Assembly (NCBI RefSeq): GCF_030272615.1
Contig: NC_081408.1
Span: forward strand, 618,632,476 to 618,696,475
DNA from: Cryptomeria japonica
Taxonomy: Eukaryota; Streptophyta; Pinopsida; Cupressales; Cupressaceae
Direction: 5' to 3'
Length of the DNA: 64,000 nucleotides
Shown: positions 22,132 through 34,096 of the stretch, in pieces
How the letters are laid out: every line of letters starts with the position of its first letter
Position numbering within the stretch: the first letter of the stretch is position 1
Program-made: the position numbers and the translations under genes
Notes under the pieces: model-generated
What the model saw: the letters and a program-made list of their open reading frames with translations, nothing else
Database searches by the model: none
What the model was told of the DNA's origin: nothing

Positions 22132-23592
22132 GTCGCGCTATTCTGGAACCTGCATCTCAGAACTCACAAAAACCTTAAAAAAAAACAATAACATTAGTTG
22201 TCAGGGACGTGAGTCCCACCGAGCGTGCCAAAATGAAGAGGGAAAAATAGATTTGAAAGGTAAACTGATCAAAACATAACGAAATAAACATGCAGAATGC
22301 TAAAATATCATAAAAAGACCATTTCACCTTGCTATTTTACCTTCTCCTTCGGATTGAGCTTGATGAAGTGAAGGTGCCCCTTGATAATGCTCCACTTGAT
22401 GTGCTCCTTTGATTGCTGGATGTGGATGGATCTCCAATATTGTGCACAAATGATAAGGATGAATGATAAGGATGAGATGATCAAGTTGCCAAGATGATTT
22501 CCTGGGCTCAAAAGGGCAGCATAAGCTTACTAAATTTCAAGATGTTTTGAATGAAGGGATGGAACTCTATTTTATAGGAAGAGGAGAGGAAAACGGATGG
22601 CTAGGATGAATTCGAGATGAAGGGCTAAGATTTACTTGTGAGGTCATATAAGGTCCAAGAGAGGGTGTGGAGACCAAGAAATATGCCTTAAAGGCATTTC
22701 GTATCTCCACACTCTACAAGATGCATTGGAGGAATTAAAAATTCTCCAAAAACGGATATTATGGGGATTAGAAGAATAAAAAGGAATTAAAATTTCCTTG
22801 GGAGAGGGAAATGCCTAGAGGAATGTGAGATTTCAAAAATCTTACATTCATCTAGAAAAAAAGCATTTAAAGCTAGTGGCTGGATGAAAGGACAAAGAGT
22901 TGACTTTGTGGCTAATCATGATGATTAGCCATTAACGACTCATTAGGAGGGGAATTTAGAGGAAATGTTAGGTGGGATTTATATTTGTAGGAGAATTTGA
23001 CTAAAAGAATAATGTTAAGTGAGTTTAGGGAGTTTCTAGAAGAATTTATTAGGTTAATGATGAATTAAGAAGATGATTTGTAGGAATCATGTAGGTTAAC
23101 TAATTAATTGAAATTAATTAGCTAAGAGGAAGATTTGTGAAGATTTGATTTTTTAGAAGAATAAAGAAAGGGATTGATTTATTAAATAAATCAATCATAT
23201 GCTATAGTGACAATACTAATTATATTTAATTAATATTGAGAAGAATTTTAATTAACATAATTAATTAATTAATTATGTGAGGAATTAAAAAATAATTAAA
23301 ATAATTATTTTTAAGTGTCTATAATTAAATGCACTCAGTTCCTCTTTAACCGATTTACTCTCCTTTTTCCATTTTGACCGAGTAACCAAACTTTCTTCAT
23401 TTACCGACTTGACAGACTTCCTGTATTCACCGACTTGACAGGCTTCCTGTAAAGTGCTTCAAAAGACTTTGATAGAATTCCAAACTTACTTTTACATCTT
23501 AACTATGCAGATTTTGAATTAAGTACATAATAGAATAGGAACTGTTAAGATTTTAACCTTCAGAGAATGTAGTCCCTTCATACCTTTACCGA
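22127..23592. other. Noncoding spacer of element B
   Basis: About 1.5 kb with no recognisable coding sequence on either strand. It includes several segments rich in AATTAATT. In an autonomous element pol would be expected near here; none of the usual protease, integrase or RT motifs can be found. Confidence 0.6.
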
Positions 23593-24945
23593 TTAATTTG
23601 GAATAGGAGAACCTAACTCGGTAGGTAAGGTGCTTTCTTCATTTGACACAATTTCCTTCTTTTTCCAAATCATCTTTAATTTTTCTTTTATTTCTTCAGT
23701 GTCTTTTCTAGGTTGATCTCTGCAATCTCCAGCTAAGTGTCCTACTTTGTGACAATGAAAACATGCCATACTAGGATTTCTCCATGATCTTCGGTTGTTC
23801 ATCCCAAACCTTATAAAACAGTTGGCACTTATATGTCCATATCTTCCACAACATTCACACCATATCCTTGTATTGTAATCCCATGGTACTGCAAAATACT
23901 GTCGGTAAGGATTTGTGTGAGTTCGGTAACCTCTAGCATTTGCTCGGTGTGCATACCACATATAGTTCTTTTGCTTAAACCAACACTTCTCGGTACTATG
24001 TCCATATCTATTGCAGTTTTTACAAAACCCTTTGAATTTTGCCTTCTAATAATTGTTAACAAACTTTGTCCTACATTCATTAGATGTGTGACCATATTTA
24101 TTGCAATTGTAACAATAACCATTGGACTAAGTGACATTTGGTTGCTTACCTTTTCTGATTTGGCATATGTTGGTAGTGTGACCTTGATTTCCACAGTAGT
24201 TGCAAATAGGCTTCTTTCTTTTGATGTTATTCTTGTTTCCAACTTGCTTTGATGATTCTCCTCTCTCAGTAGTATGAATTCCCTTCTTGGTAGAGTCTTT
24301 TCCTTTGTAAGCAAGTCCTGCATCTTTGTTGGGTCATCTTGTATTCAGTTGCTCATCCAACATCTTTGATGCTTCATAACTCTTCTTCAGTGTTTCTTTG
24401 GATTTCTTCTCTGTTTCAAGTTCATCGGTTAACTTTGATACTTCAAGTTTCAATGCTTGATTCTCATCATCTTTCAGATTTGCTTCATGATGTGCATAAC
24501 CTAGTTGACCTGATAGGTTTTGTTGAATTCTAGTTAACCTTTTGATTTCATCATTCTTATCAGATACTAAGACTTCAAGTTGTTGTTTCTCTCTCTGTAG
24601 ATCTCTTGCTTTATCCTCAGCTATCCTCAATGCATCAAGATTTTCAGTCATCTGTGTGCTGAAATGTTCATGGTCTCTTTTCATTGCTTTCAGTTGATCA
24701 GCCAGTGCTTTGTTCTTTTCTTTCAATACTCCAATCATTTCTTTAGTCTCTTCAGATATACTATTCTCAAATGATGTCTCAATTTGTTCCACTAACTCTT
24801 GAGAGTCCTGCAAATCATCAGATAATCTTCTTCTCACTTTCAGAGATTTTTGCATTTGCCTTTGCATGTCTACAATCACTTGATTAGCATGATCCAGCTC
24901 TTCTTGCAGATACACAATCCTCTGAGATTGTTTATAGCCTTCCAT
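23593..24945 (-). pseudogene. Element B ORF1: coiled coil with five CCHC zinc knuckles
   Basis: One frame runs from ATG 24945 to 23593 (about 450 codons) with three in-frame stops (after QLNTR, QPNVT and FVNNY). Residues 1-200 form a long coiled coil with clear heptads (YLQEELDHANQ, LKEKNKALADQLKAM, LQREKQQLEVLV). The second half carries five CCHC knuckles of the CX2CX4HX4C type: CNYCGNQGHTTNIC (24163-24204), CYNCNKYGHTSNEC (about 24073-24116), CKNCNRYGHSTEKC (about 23983-24026), CECCGRYGHISANC (about 23818-23860) and CFHCHKVGHLAGDC (23722-23763). Position after the primer-binding site and the knuckles suggest a Gag-like RNA-binding role, but no capsid domain is recognisable and five knuckles are more than usual. 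Homologous to ORF1 of element C. Confidence 0.75.
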
Positions 24946-24993
24946 TGATAAGATCTTTCTCTTTAGGTAGTTAAACCCTTTTCCAAGATTCAA

Positions 24994-25005
24994 GCTCTGA
25001 TACCA
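24994..25005 (-). other. Primer-binding site of element B
   Basis: The minus strand reads TGGTATCAGAGC, a perfect initiator-Met tRNA complement, two bases after the LTR end at 25008. Confidence 0.93.
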
Positions 25006-25007
25006 AT

Positions 25008-26147
25008 TGTTAGGCCCAATATGGAAAGCTAATGTACTGAGAGGGGAGGGGTGAATCAGTACTTCAAAACTTTTATTCAACAATAACTTTACTGTTATGC
25101 ATAGACCGAATAGTGCAATAACATAATATAAAGCTAAAACAAATAGATAACAATCATACATGATTCACTTCATAACACATGTATTTTGGTTATGCAGAAA
25201 CTCTTGGTTAGAGAGAAAAACTGCGATGGGGATGGCATGCACAACTTCACTACTGCAATAATAAAGAGTGCTCGGTTAGAGCTACATGTTTAGCTATTTT
25301 TGATAGCATACCCTATTAGGAGTAACAAGATCTGTTAGATATACCTTGCTAAAGGATTTTACAACACTTCATCTAAATGCCGCACCTGGTTAGAGGCTTT
25401 ACAATTTATAGACTTGATTAGAGTCTTTTACCCTGTTAAAGGTTTCTCTTACAACTTCAAAATATTACAATAAAATCATTACAAATATCTGCAACTTTAC
25501 ATCTGGAATGTTATAGCAGATTCTATGTGCTCAGAATAGATTACCTTGCTTATAGCATACCTCGGTAACCCATATAGTAACTCGGTAAACCCTTCTATTT
25601 ACTCTGTTCTGTGACTATTCTCTGAAAACCTTCTCAATGACCTCTGTGTCTCTATAACAGTCTTCTTACACTCATGCACGCACCTTTTTAACTCTTAACT
25701 CATGTTGTATAAATAGATATCTTATGATGGTGATCCAATTCATTGCTTCGATCTTACAAACACGATTTATTGAATGAATAGCCATGCAAAATATTTCATT
25801 GGTTAGATGACCTTGAAATCATACACAATCTTCAAGTGCAATTTCCAATGTGATAACAGTTAGATGTGCCTCGATCTTGCAACGCATTTTCATATGCATG
25901 TCCAGGTTCAATGAATCTGGTAACACGTTTCACTCGGTGTATATCAACTTGCTGTGTCATCTTTGTTGCTCGGTAGACATGTAAAGATACTCTGTAGATA
26001 GCTCGGTGTATACTGCGTTCTATGACTGCTTTCCTATGTAACCGACTAGACTGTACATACCGACTGAATATTTCGGTAATAGTAACCGACAAGAGTATAT
26101 AGTATAACTTTGACATAAAACTAATGGCAAGCTGATAAGTAGTAACA
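25008..26147 (-). repeat. 5' LTR of element B
   Basis: 1,140 bp, identical in length to the other LTR. The end near the primer-binding site holds the ACTGATTCACCCCTCCCCTC-type motif shared with the copia elements. The minus-strand frame of ORF1 is open back into this LTR, but the ATG at 24945 is taken as the start because it follows the primer-binding site. Confidence 0.92.
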
Positions 26148-26152
26148 ATATG

Positions 26153-26615
26153 TGTGTGCGAACAAGAGATCTATCCTTCAATGAAGTGTTGTGGAGAGAT
26201 TGGTGTTGTAGGGTAGACATTTGTGTTATTCCTTCAGTTCATTTCTTCTAGATTATAGTCCAAATAATATTGTAATTCAATGAGACTTCCCTGATGGTTG
26301 TAGCATTTCAGGCAAATATATATTTGAGTAGTGAGCTCTAGGCAGTATGCCTGAATGCCTATGCATTCCCCATTGTAACATTTTCACATACTACAATAGA
26401 GTATCATCTAACTATGGGTACGTTCCCACCGTGGTTTTTCCCTTAACCGAGTTTTCCACTTCAAAATCTTCGTGTTGTGTGTTGTTCTTTCAATTTGCCT
26501 ATCTATCTTGTTGTTGCAGTTTGTTAGATCTGTTTTTGGTGGTTAAGTTTTTTGTTCCAGTGAAGATTGATTCGCCCCCTCCCCTCTCAATCTTCTTTCT
26601 TGATTGTTGCTAACA
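26153..26615 (+). repeat. 5' LTR of element A, right part
   Basis: Continues the LTR of A after element B and its ATATG duplication. It matches 42680-43177 (ATTCTTCAATGAAGTGTTGTGG-like and ACCGTGGTTTTTCCC-like blocks) and ends GCTAACA. Removing B and one duplication copy gives an LTR of about 1.2 kb. Confidence 0.88.
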
Positions 26616-26617
26616 AT

Positions 26618-26629
26618 TGGTATAAGAGT
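26618..26629 (+). other. Primer-binding site of element A (degraded)
   Basis: TGGTATAAGAGT, two bases after the LTR end; one or two bases away from the TGGTATCAGAGC consensus. The duplicate at about 30833-30844 reads TGGTATGAAAGC. Confidence 0.75.
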
Positions 26630-26671
26630 GAAATCTTCCGATAGAAGCTTAATCACTTGAGGAGATCCGAG

Positions 26672-29600
26672 ATGGAAACTCAAGGTATTCTCTTTAATAG
26701 GGATAGTCTGAGGTTTGATGGTAGTAATTATACTATATGGAAGAACAAGATGGAAGTGCACTTCAAATGTCTTAGAGAAGATTACTATAAGATTAGAAAG
26801 AATCCCTATGTTGTATCTCAGAATGGACTGTCTACTCCGGATGAGGTTAAGGAAGAAAAATATAATATTAGAGCGAAGGAAGTTCTATTGTTTAGTGCCT
26901 TGACTGATTCAAAGATGACAAATGTTATGGGACTCCAGACCGCACATGAGATCTGGGAGAAGCTTGAGATCTTGTATGAAGGAGATAAATAGGTGAATGA
27001 CCTTGATGAGAACATACACTCTTTCATGGCTAAGGTGAATGGCATTGTCCTAGGTATCAGATGTGCTAGTGGAACCACTAAAAAAGATGAAATAGTTGCT
27101 AAGGTGCTAAGATCTTTGCCTCCTACTTATAAGCATAAGGTTGCTGCTATTGATGAGATCCGAAGTGTGACTATTGTAACAAGAGATGTGTTGGTTGGAA
27201 ATCTTGTTGCATTTGAGCTGAGAAAATTTGAAGAATCACATGGAAAGTCTGAAACAATAGTTAGAACATATGCATTTGTATTCATTAAGCAGAAATATGA
27301 TCCTGATGGGTGCAGAATATCCAGATATGAAAGAGAGAGAAAAGAGATGGAAGAGAAAGAAAGATAGCTAGATGAGCTTGAAGCATTGATTGCTTGGAGA
27401 TTGCCTAAAGGATTCAGTAAGTATGATGGAAAGTTACCTTTGAAATTATTTTCTTGTAATAAGATAGGATATTTTGCTTCTAGATGCCTAGAGAGAATGA
27501 CTAAGTATGACAGACAAGATAAATTTGATAAGCATGATAGGAATGATATATATAATAATCATGAGAAGTATGATAAGACTTAAAAGTCTTACCAGAAGTT
27601 TAGAAATAAGAAGAACTGTTATTATGCTACCAATGAAGGTGTTACAAATGAAGAATTGAAAGGAGATGAAGTTGTGTTTACTGCCATCAAAGAAGATAAA
27701 CCTATACCTACTGATTCCACTAGTTGTTCTGTTAAGGGGAAAACTTTGGCTACTAAGGTAGAAGAGAAAGATGAATGGGTAATTGATAATAGTTGTTCAC
27801 ATCATGTGACCGGTGATAAAAGAAAAATTGTGACCATGGAAAGGTTTGATGGTGGAATAGTTAGATTCGGAGATGACAAAGCCTATGTAATTCGTGGTGG
27901 AGGATCTATTTATTTTGATGGTAAGCATAACACTGATGATGTCTTGTATGTTGAAGGTTTTAAGCATAATCTTTTGAGTGTTGGACAGATGGTTGATAAA
28001 GGTCATGATCTACAATTCAAGGATGGTAAATGCAAGATGTTAAAAGCCTCCGGTATAGAGATTGCATCTGGGACTAAGATAGAAGGTAACATTTCTCATT
28101 TGAATGCTAGTGAGAAAAGTTGTTTGATTGCTAAGATAGATGAGAGTTGGTTATGGCATAGGATAATGTGTCATTTAAATTTTGATTAAATGGTTAAGAT
28201 CTGTTCTACACGTTGTTAGAGATTTGCCTAAGATTTTGAAGCGTAATCCGGTATGTAAGGAATGTCAGTTGGGTAAGCAAACAAGGATTTCTTTCAAAAG
28301 AAAACAATATACATCTAATGGACTGCTAGATTTTGTGCATACTAACCTATGTGGACCGACAAATGTTAGAAGTATGTAGGGTGATAGATACTTTATTTTG
28401 CTAATTGATGATTTTTCCAGGATAATGTGGGTTGTCTTTTTGAAGGATAAATCAGAAGCATTGGATAAATTCAAGATATTCAAAGCTAAGGTTGAGACTG
28501 AGTCTAGATTGGAGGTGAAATGTTTGAGATCTGATAGAGGTGGAGAATTCTATTCCAGTGAGTTCAATTCATTCTATGAGATGCATGGGATTAGAAGACA
28601 ATTATTTGCTCCTAGAACCGCTCAGTAGAATGAATTTTTGAGAGAAAGAACATAACTATATTGGATGCTACAAGGACTAAGATTATTGAAGGAAATGTTA
28701 TGAATATCTACTGGAGAGAAACTATTAGCATTGTTGTTTACACATTCAACAGAGTTCACATCAAAGGTGATACTGGTAAGACCTCTTATGTGTTTTGGTT
28801 TGGTCATGTTCCTACTCTGAGATGTTTCAGAGTATTTGGAAGCAAATATTATATCAAGAGAGATGAGGATATAGGAAATTTTTATGCTAGAAGTGGTGAA
28901 GGTATTTTCCTGGGTTATTCAACTAAGAGAAAGGCCTACAGGTGCTACAAGAAGGGACAAAGAAAGATAGTGGGAAGTGCAAATGTGAAGGTGGATGAGA
29001 ACCTTGGGAAGGAAATGAGAGCATATGATTATGATGATGGTTAGAATATTGTTTTAGCCTCTGTTCAGACTGAAGAGCCTAAGAAGAATGATCTGGTAGA
29101 GACTGTTAATCCGGATGTTGTTTTTTTCGGTGATGGAGTGCAGGAACCTGAAAATCAGAACAATTAGAAGACTCTGAGGTATGTAACATTGAAACATTCT
29201 AAAAATCAGGTTATTGATGACAAGAATAAAGGTGTAATGACTAGAAGAAGGTTAACTTATGAAGAATTATGTTTGATTTCTAAAGTTGAACCTAAAGATT
29301 TTGTTGAAGCTTGTAAAGATGAAAGTTGGATGCGAGCTATAGAAGAAGAATTAGATTAGATTGAAAAGAATAATCCATGGGAGCTTGTGCCTAGGCCTAA
29401 GGATAAGAATTTTATTGTTACTAAATGGGTATTCAGAAAGAAAATGAATGAAGTTGGTGAAGTCAGAAATAAAGCTAGACTGGTCTGCAAATGATATTCA
29501 CAACAAGAAGGGATTGATTATGAGAAGACTTTTACTTTGGTTGCTAAACTTGAAGTTGTTATATTGTTGCTTGCTTATGCTACTTATAAAGATTTCAAGG

Positions 29601-29929
29601 TATATCAGATGGATGCCAAATTTGCCTTTTTGATTGATGATCTAGAGGAATAAGTTTACATTGAAAAACCTGATGGATTTTCATTGTTGGATGATAGAGA
29701 CATGGTATGTAAGTTGAAGAAAGCTCTTTATGGATTGAAACAATCCCCTAGAGGCTGGTATACTAGATTAGCTAAATACTTGATAAAATTGGGATTTACT
29801 AAAGTTGTTGCTGACAGTAATCTATACTTTAAGATAGAAAATGATAACATCCTAATTGTTGAAGTCTTTGTTGATGATATTATCATTGGTGGAGATGATG
29901 AATTGAGCATGAAGTTTGTCGATGATATG
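26672..29929 (+). pseudogene. Element A gag-pol, duplicate unit 1
   Basis: Gag starts at ATG 26672 (METQGILFNRD; FDGSNYTIWKNKME is the copia gag signature) and has one degenerate zinc knuckle (CNKIGYFASRC). Protease: EWVIDNSCSHHVTGD near 27775, with the DSG triad altered to DNS. Integrase: ILLIDDFSRIMWVVFL and LRSDRGGEFYSS near 28400-28560, holding two of the catalytic acids. RT: TKWVFRKKMNEVGEVRNKARLVC, YQMDAKFAFL, KALYGLKQSPRGWY and the FVDDIIIGGDD active-site block to 29929, where element E joins. Several stops and frame changes make it non-functional. Stops after EGDK, at PRTAQ and at EELD are shared with unit 2. RNase H survives once only, at 41072-41605. Confidence 0.9.
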
Positions 29930-30587
29930 TGAAAAACACAAATGGACAATGAGAGGGGTGGTGAATCAACATATTTCAAAAATTTAAGTCTAATGTGCAA
30001 ATTTTAAGGATGTAATATAAACATAGACACACACAAGAGCACATCAAATAACACCAAATGTGCAAGGAAAACCCAATGTGGGAAAAACCTTAGTGAGAAT
30101 AGCTACTGGAGTCAACTGCTCTAATCTAGATTCACAGTAAATAACAGTTTCCAATGTTTAGGGCACCAACCCAAGGAGAACCAACCCCTAATTTTATGAG
30201 AACCTACTGAAAGTAGCACCTACCCCTGAAACTTTAGGGCACCAACCCAAGGAGAAACAACCCCTAATTTTATGAGAACCTACTCAAAGGAGCACGTACC
30301 CTTGCTCTAAGAATCCACTCATAGATTTACAATGATTGATCAAGTTTTCAATACAAATGATAAAACCTTGTTACAAATGAGTTTTGTAACACTTACAAAT
30401 TTCTCATGGCATAAGGCTGCCTTTCTCAGCCTGTTGAAAGTTTTCTTTGTTTCTCCTCCTTCCTCTATGCTACAACATTACACTTCAGAATACTTTGTTC
30501 TTACTCTATTTTTGTCTTTGCAACAACATGTTGTCTCTCTCTCAACAACAACACATTTTCTGAACTTCACCACAACAACAACAACAC
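29930..30587 (-). mobile_element. Fragment of element E LTR, duplicate unit 1
   Basis: Matches 34097-34755 throughout, including a 77-bp internal tandem repeat (AGGGCACCAACCCAAGGAGA at about 30159 and 30237). It is the R/U5 end of E's LTR in minus orientation, cut off at the duplication junction. Confidence 0.85.
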
Positions 30588-30884
30588 CGTGGTTTTTCCC
30601 ATACTACTATAGAGTATCATCTAACTGTGGGTAGGTTCCCACCGTGGTTTTTCCCTTAACCGAGTTTTCCACTTCAAAATATTGGTCTTGTGTGTTGTGC
30701 TTTCAATTTGCCTATCTATCTTGTTGTTGCAGTTTGTTAGATTTGTTTTTTGTGGTTAAGTTTGTTGTTCAAGTGAAGACTGATTCGTCCCCTCCCCTCT
30801 CAATCTTCCTTCTTGATTTCTGCTAACAATTGGTATGAAAGCTAAATCTTCCAGTAGAAGCTTAATCAATTGAGGAGATCCTAG

Positions 30885-33800
30885 ATGGCAACTCAAGGTA
30901 TTCTCTTCAATAAGGACAGACTGAGGTTTCATGGTAGTAATTATACTATATGGAAGAACAAGATGGAAGTGCACTTGAAATGTCTTAGAGAAGATTACTA
31001 GAAGATTAGAAAGAATCCCTATGTGGTTCCTCATAATGGACTGTCTACTCCGGATGAGGTTAAGGAAGCAAAATATAATATTAGAGCGAAGGAAGTTCTA
31101 TTGCTTAGAGCCTTGACTGATTCAAAGATGACAAATTTTATGGGACTTTAGACCGCACATGAGATCTGGGAGAAGCTTGAGATCTTGTATGAAGGAGATA
31201 AATAGGTTAGTGACCTTGATGAGAACATACACTCTTTCATGGCTAAGGTGAATGACCTTGTCCTAGGCATCAGATGTGCTAGTGGAACCATTAAAAAAGA
31301 AAATAGTTGCTAAGGTGCTAAGATATTTTCCTCCTGCTTATAGGCATAAGGTTGTTGCCATTGGTGAGATCTGAAGTGTGACTATTGTAAAAAGAGTCGC
31401 ATTGGTTGGAAATCTTGTTGCATTTGAGTTGAGAAATTTTGAAAAATCACATGGAAAGTCTGAAACAACATTTACAACATATGCATCTGTATCCGTTAAG
31501 CAGAAATATGATCGTGATGGGTGCAGAATATCCAGATATGAAAGAGAGAGAGAAAAGAGATGGAAGAGAAAGAAAGAGAGCTAGATGAGCTTGAAGCATT
31601 GATTCCCTGGAGATTGCCTAAAGGAGTCAGTAAGTATGATGGAAAGTTACCTTTGAAATGTTTTTCTTGTAATAAGATAGGATATTTTGCTTCTAGATGC
31701 CTAGAGAGAATGACTAAGTATGACAAACATGATAAATTTGATAAGCATGATAGGAATGATATATATAATAATCATGAGAAGTATGATAAGCCTTACAAGT
31801 CTAACCAAAAGTTTAGAATTAGAAGGAGATGAAGTTGTGTTTACTACCATCAAAGAAGATAGACATATACCTATTGATTCCACTAGTTGTTCTATAGAGG
31901 AGAAAGCTGTGGTTGCTAAGGTAGAAGAGAAAGATGAATGGGTAATTGATAGCAGTTGTTCACATGATGTGACCGGTGATAAAAGCAAATTTTTGAGCAT
32001 GGAAAGGTTTGATGGTGGAATAATTATATTTGGAGATGACAAAGCCTATGTAATTCATGGGGGAGGATCTATTTGTTTTGATGGTAAGCATAACACTGAT
32101 GATGTCTTGTATGTTGAAGGTTTTAAGAAAAATCTTTTGAGTGTTGGACAAATGGTTGATAAAGGTCATGATCTCCAATTCAAGGATGGTAAATGCAAGA
32201 TCTTAAAAGCCTCTGATATAGAGATTGCATCTGGGACTAAGACAGAAGGTAACATTTTTCATTTGAATGCTAGTGAGAAAAGTTGTTTGATTGCTAATAT
32301 AGATGAGAGTTGGTTATGGCATAGGATAATGTGTCATGTGAATTTTGATTAAATGGTTAATATTTGGTCTACACATGTTTTTAGAGATTTTCCTAATATT
32401 TTGAAGCCTAATCCGGTATCTAAGGAATGTCAGTTGGGTAAGCAAACAAGGATTTCTTTCAAAAGAAAACAATATACATCTAATGGACTGCTAGATCTTG
32501 TGCATATTGACCTATTTGGACCGACAAATGTTAGAAGTGTGCACGGTGATAGATACTTTATTCTGCTAATTCATGATTTTTTCCTGGATGATGTGGGTTG
32601 TCTTTTTGAAGGATAAATCAAAAGCATTGGATAAATTCAGGATATTCAAAGCTAAGGTTGAGAATGAGTCTAGATTGAAGGTGAAATGTTTGAGATCTGG
32701 TAGAGGTGGAGAACTATGTTCTAGTGAGTTCAATTTATTCTATGAGATGTATGGAATTAGAAGACAATTATCTGCTCCTAGAACCCCTCAATAGAATGGA
32801 TTTTTTGAGAGAAAGAACATAATAGTTTTGGATTCTACAAGGACTAAGATTATTGAAGTAAATGTTTTGAATATCTACTGGAGAGAAGCTATTAGTATTG
32901 TTGTTTACACATTCAACAAATTTCATATCAAAGGTGATACTTGTAAGACCCCTTATGTGTTTTGGTTTGGTCTTGTTCCTACTTTGAGATGTTTCAAAGT
33001 ATTTGGAAGCAAATGTTATATCAAGAGAGATGAGGATATAGGAAACTGTTATGCTAGAAGTGATGAAGGTATTTTCTTGGGTTATTCGACTAAGAGAAAG
33101 ACCTACAGGTGCTACAATAAGAGACAAAGAAAGATAGTGGGAAGTTCAAATGTGAAGGTGGATGAGAACCTTGGGAAGGAAATGAGAGCATGTGGTTATG
33201 ATGATGGTTAGAATATTGTTTTAGCCCCTATTCAGACTAAAGAGCCTAAGAAGAATGATCTGGTAGAGATTGTTAATCCGGATGTTGTTTTTGTCGGTGA
33301 TGGAGTGCTATAACCTGAGAATCAAAACAATTAGAAGACTCTGAGGTATGTAAGGTTGAATCATTCTAAAAATTTGGTTATTGATGACAAGAATAAAGGT
33401 TAAATGAGTAGAAGAAGGTTAACTATTGAAGAATTATGTTTGATTTCTAAAGTTGAACCTAAAGATTTTGTTGAAGCTTGTAATTTTGAAAGTTGGATGA
33501 GAGCTATGGAAGAAGAATTAGATTAGATTGAAAAGAATAAGCCATGGGAGCTTGTGCCTAGACCTAAGGATAAGAATTTTATTGGTACTAAATGGCTATT
33601 CAGAAAGAAAATGAATGAAGTTGGTGAAGTCAGAAATAAAGCTAGACTAGTCTGCAAAGGATATTCACAACAAGAAGGGATTGATTATGAGGAGACTTTT
33701 ACTTTGGTTTCTAGACTTGAAGTTGTTATACTGTTGCTTGCTTATGCTACTTATAAATATTTCAAGGTATATCAGATGGATGCCAAATCTACCTTTTTGA

Positions 33801-34096
33801 TTGATGATATAGAGGAAGAAGTTTACATTGAACAACCTAATGGATTTTCATTGTCAGATGATAGAGACATGGTATGTAAGTTGAGGAAAGCTCTTTATGG
33901 ACTGAAACAATCCCCTAGAGCCTAGTATGCTAGATTAGATAAATACTTGATAAAATTGGGATTTACTAAAGGTGTTGCTAACACTAATCTATACTTTAAG
34001 ATAGCAAATGATAACATCGTGATTGTTGAAGTATTTGTTGATGATATTATCATTGGTGGTGATGATGAATTTAGCATGAAGTTTGTCGATGATATG
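30885..34096 (+). pseudogene. Element A gag-pol, duplicate unit 2
   Basis: The same gene as 26672-29929 with independent damage. Gag starts at ATG 30885 (MATQGILFNKD) and contains its own stops and a small indel near 31300. Part of the gag-protease linker is deleted near 31825. Protease: EWVIDSSCSHDVTGD. Integrase: DRYFILLIHDFF (first catalytic Asp context damaged), LRSGRGGELCSS (second Asp lost to Gly). RT: NFIGTKWLFRKKMN, YQMDAKSTFL and FVDDIIIGGDD, again ending at FVDDM where E begins. Integrase is more damaged than in unit 1, but the RT frame is longer (33554-33925). Not functional. Confidence 0.9.

Larger units (their letters stand above)
16174..26147 (-). mobile_element. Element B: complete pol-less LTR retroelement, 9,974 bp
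   Basis: Two LTRs of exactly 1,140 bp (16174-17313 and 25008-26147) bound the element. A perfect 5-bp target duplication ATATG flanks it (16169-16173 and 26148-26152), and the interrupted LTR of A reads on across it. The primer-binding site on the minus strand and the polypurine tract (AAAAGGGGAGAT, 17314-17325) set the orientation. Internally there are two decayed ORFs on the minus strand: ORF1 (coiled coil plus zinc knuckles) and ORF2 (large unknown protein). No trace of protease, integrase, RT or RNase H motifs was found, and the 2.5 kb between the ORFs is repeat-rich and noncoding. It is therefore a non-autonomous element needing pol in trans. Confidence 0.88.

Noticed and set aside
24334-25161. 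ORF1 of B starting in the LTR at 25161
   Set aside because: The frame is open into the LTR by chance; the first ATG after the primer-binding site (24945) parallels element C.
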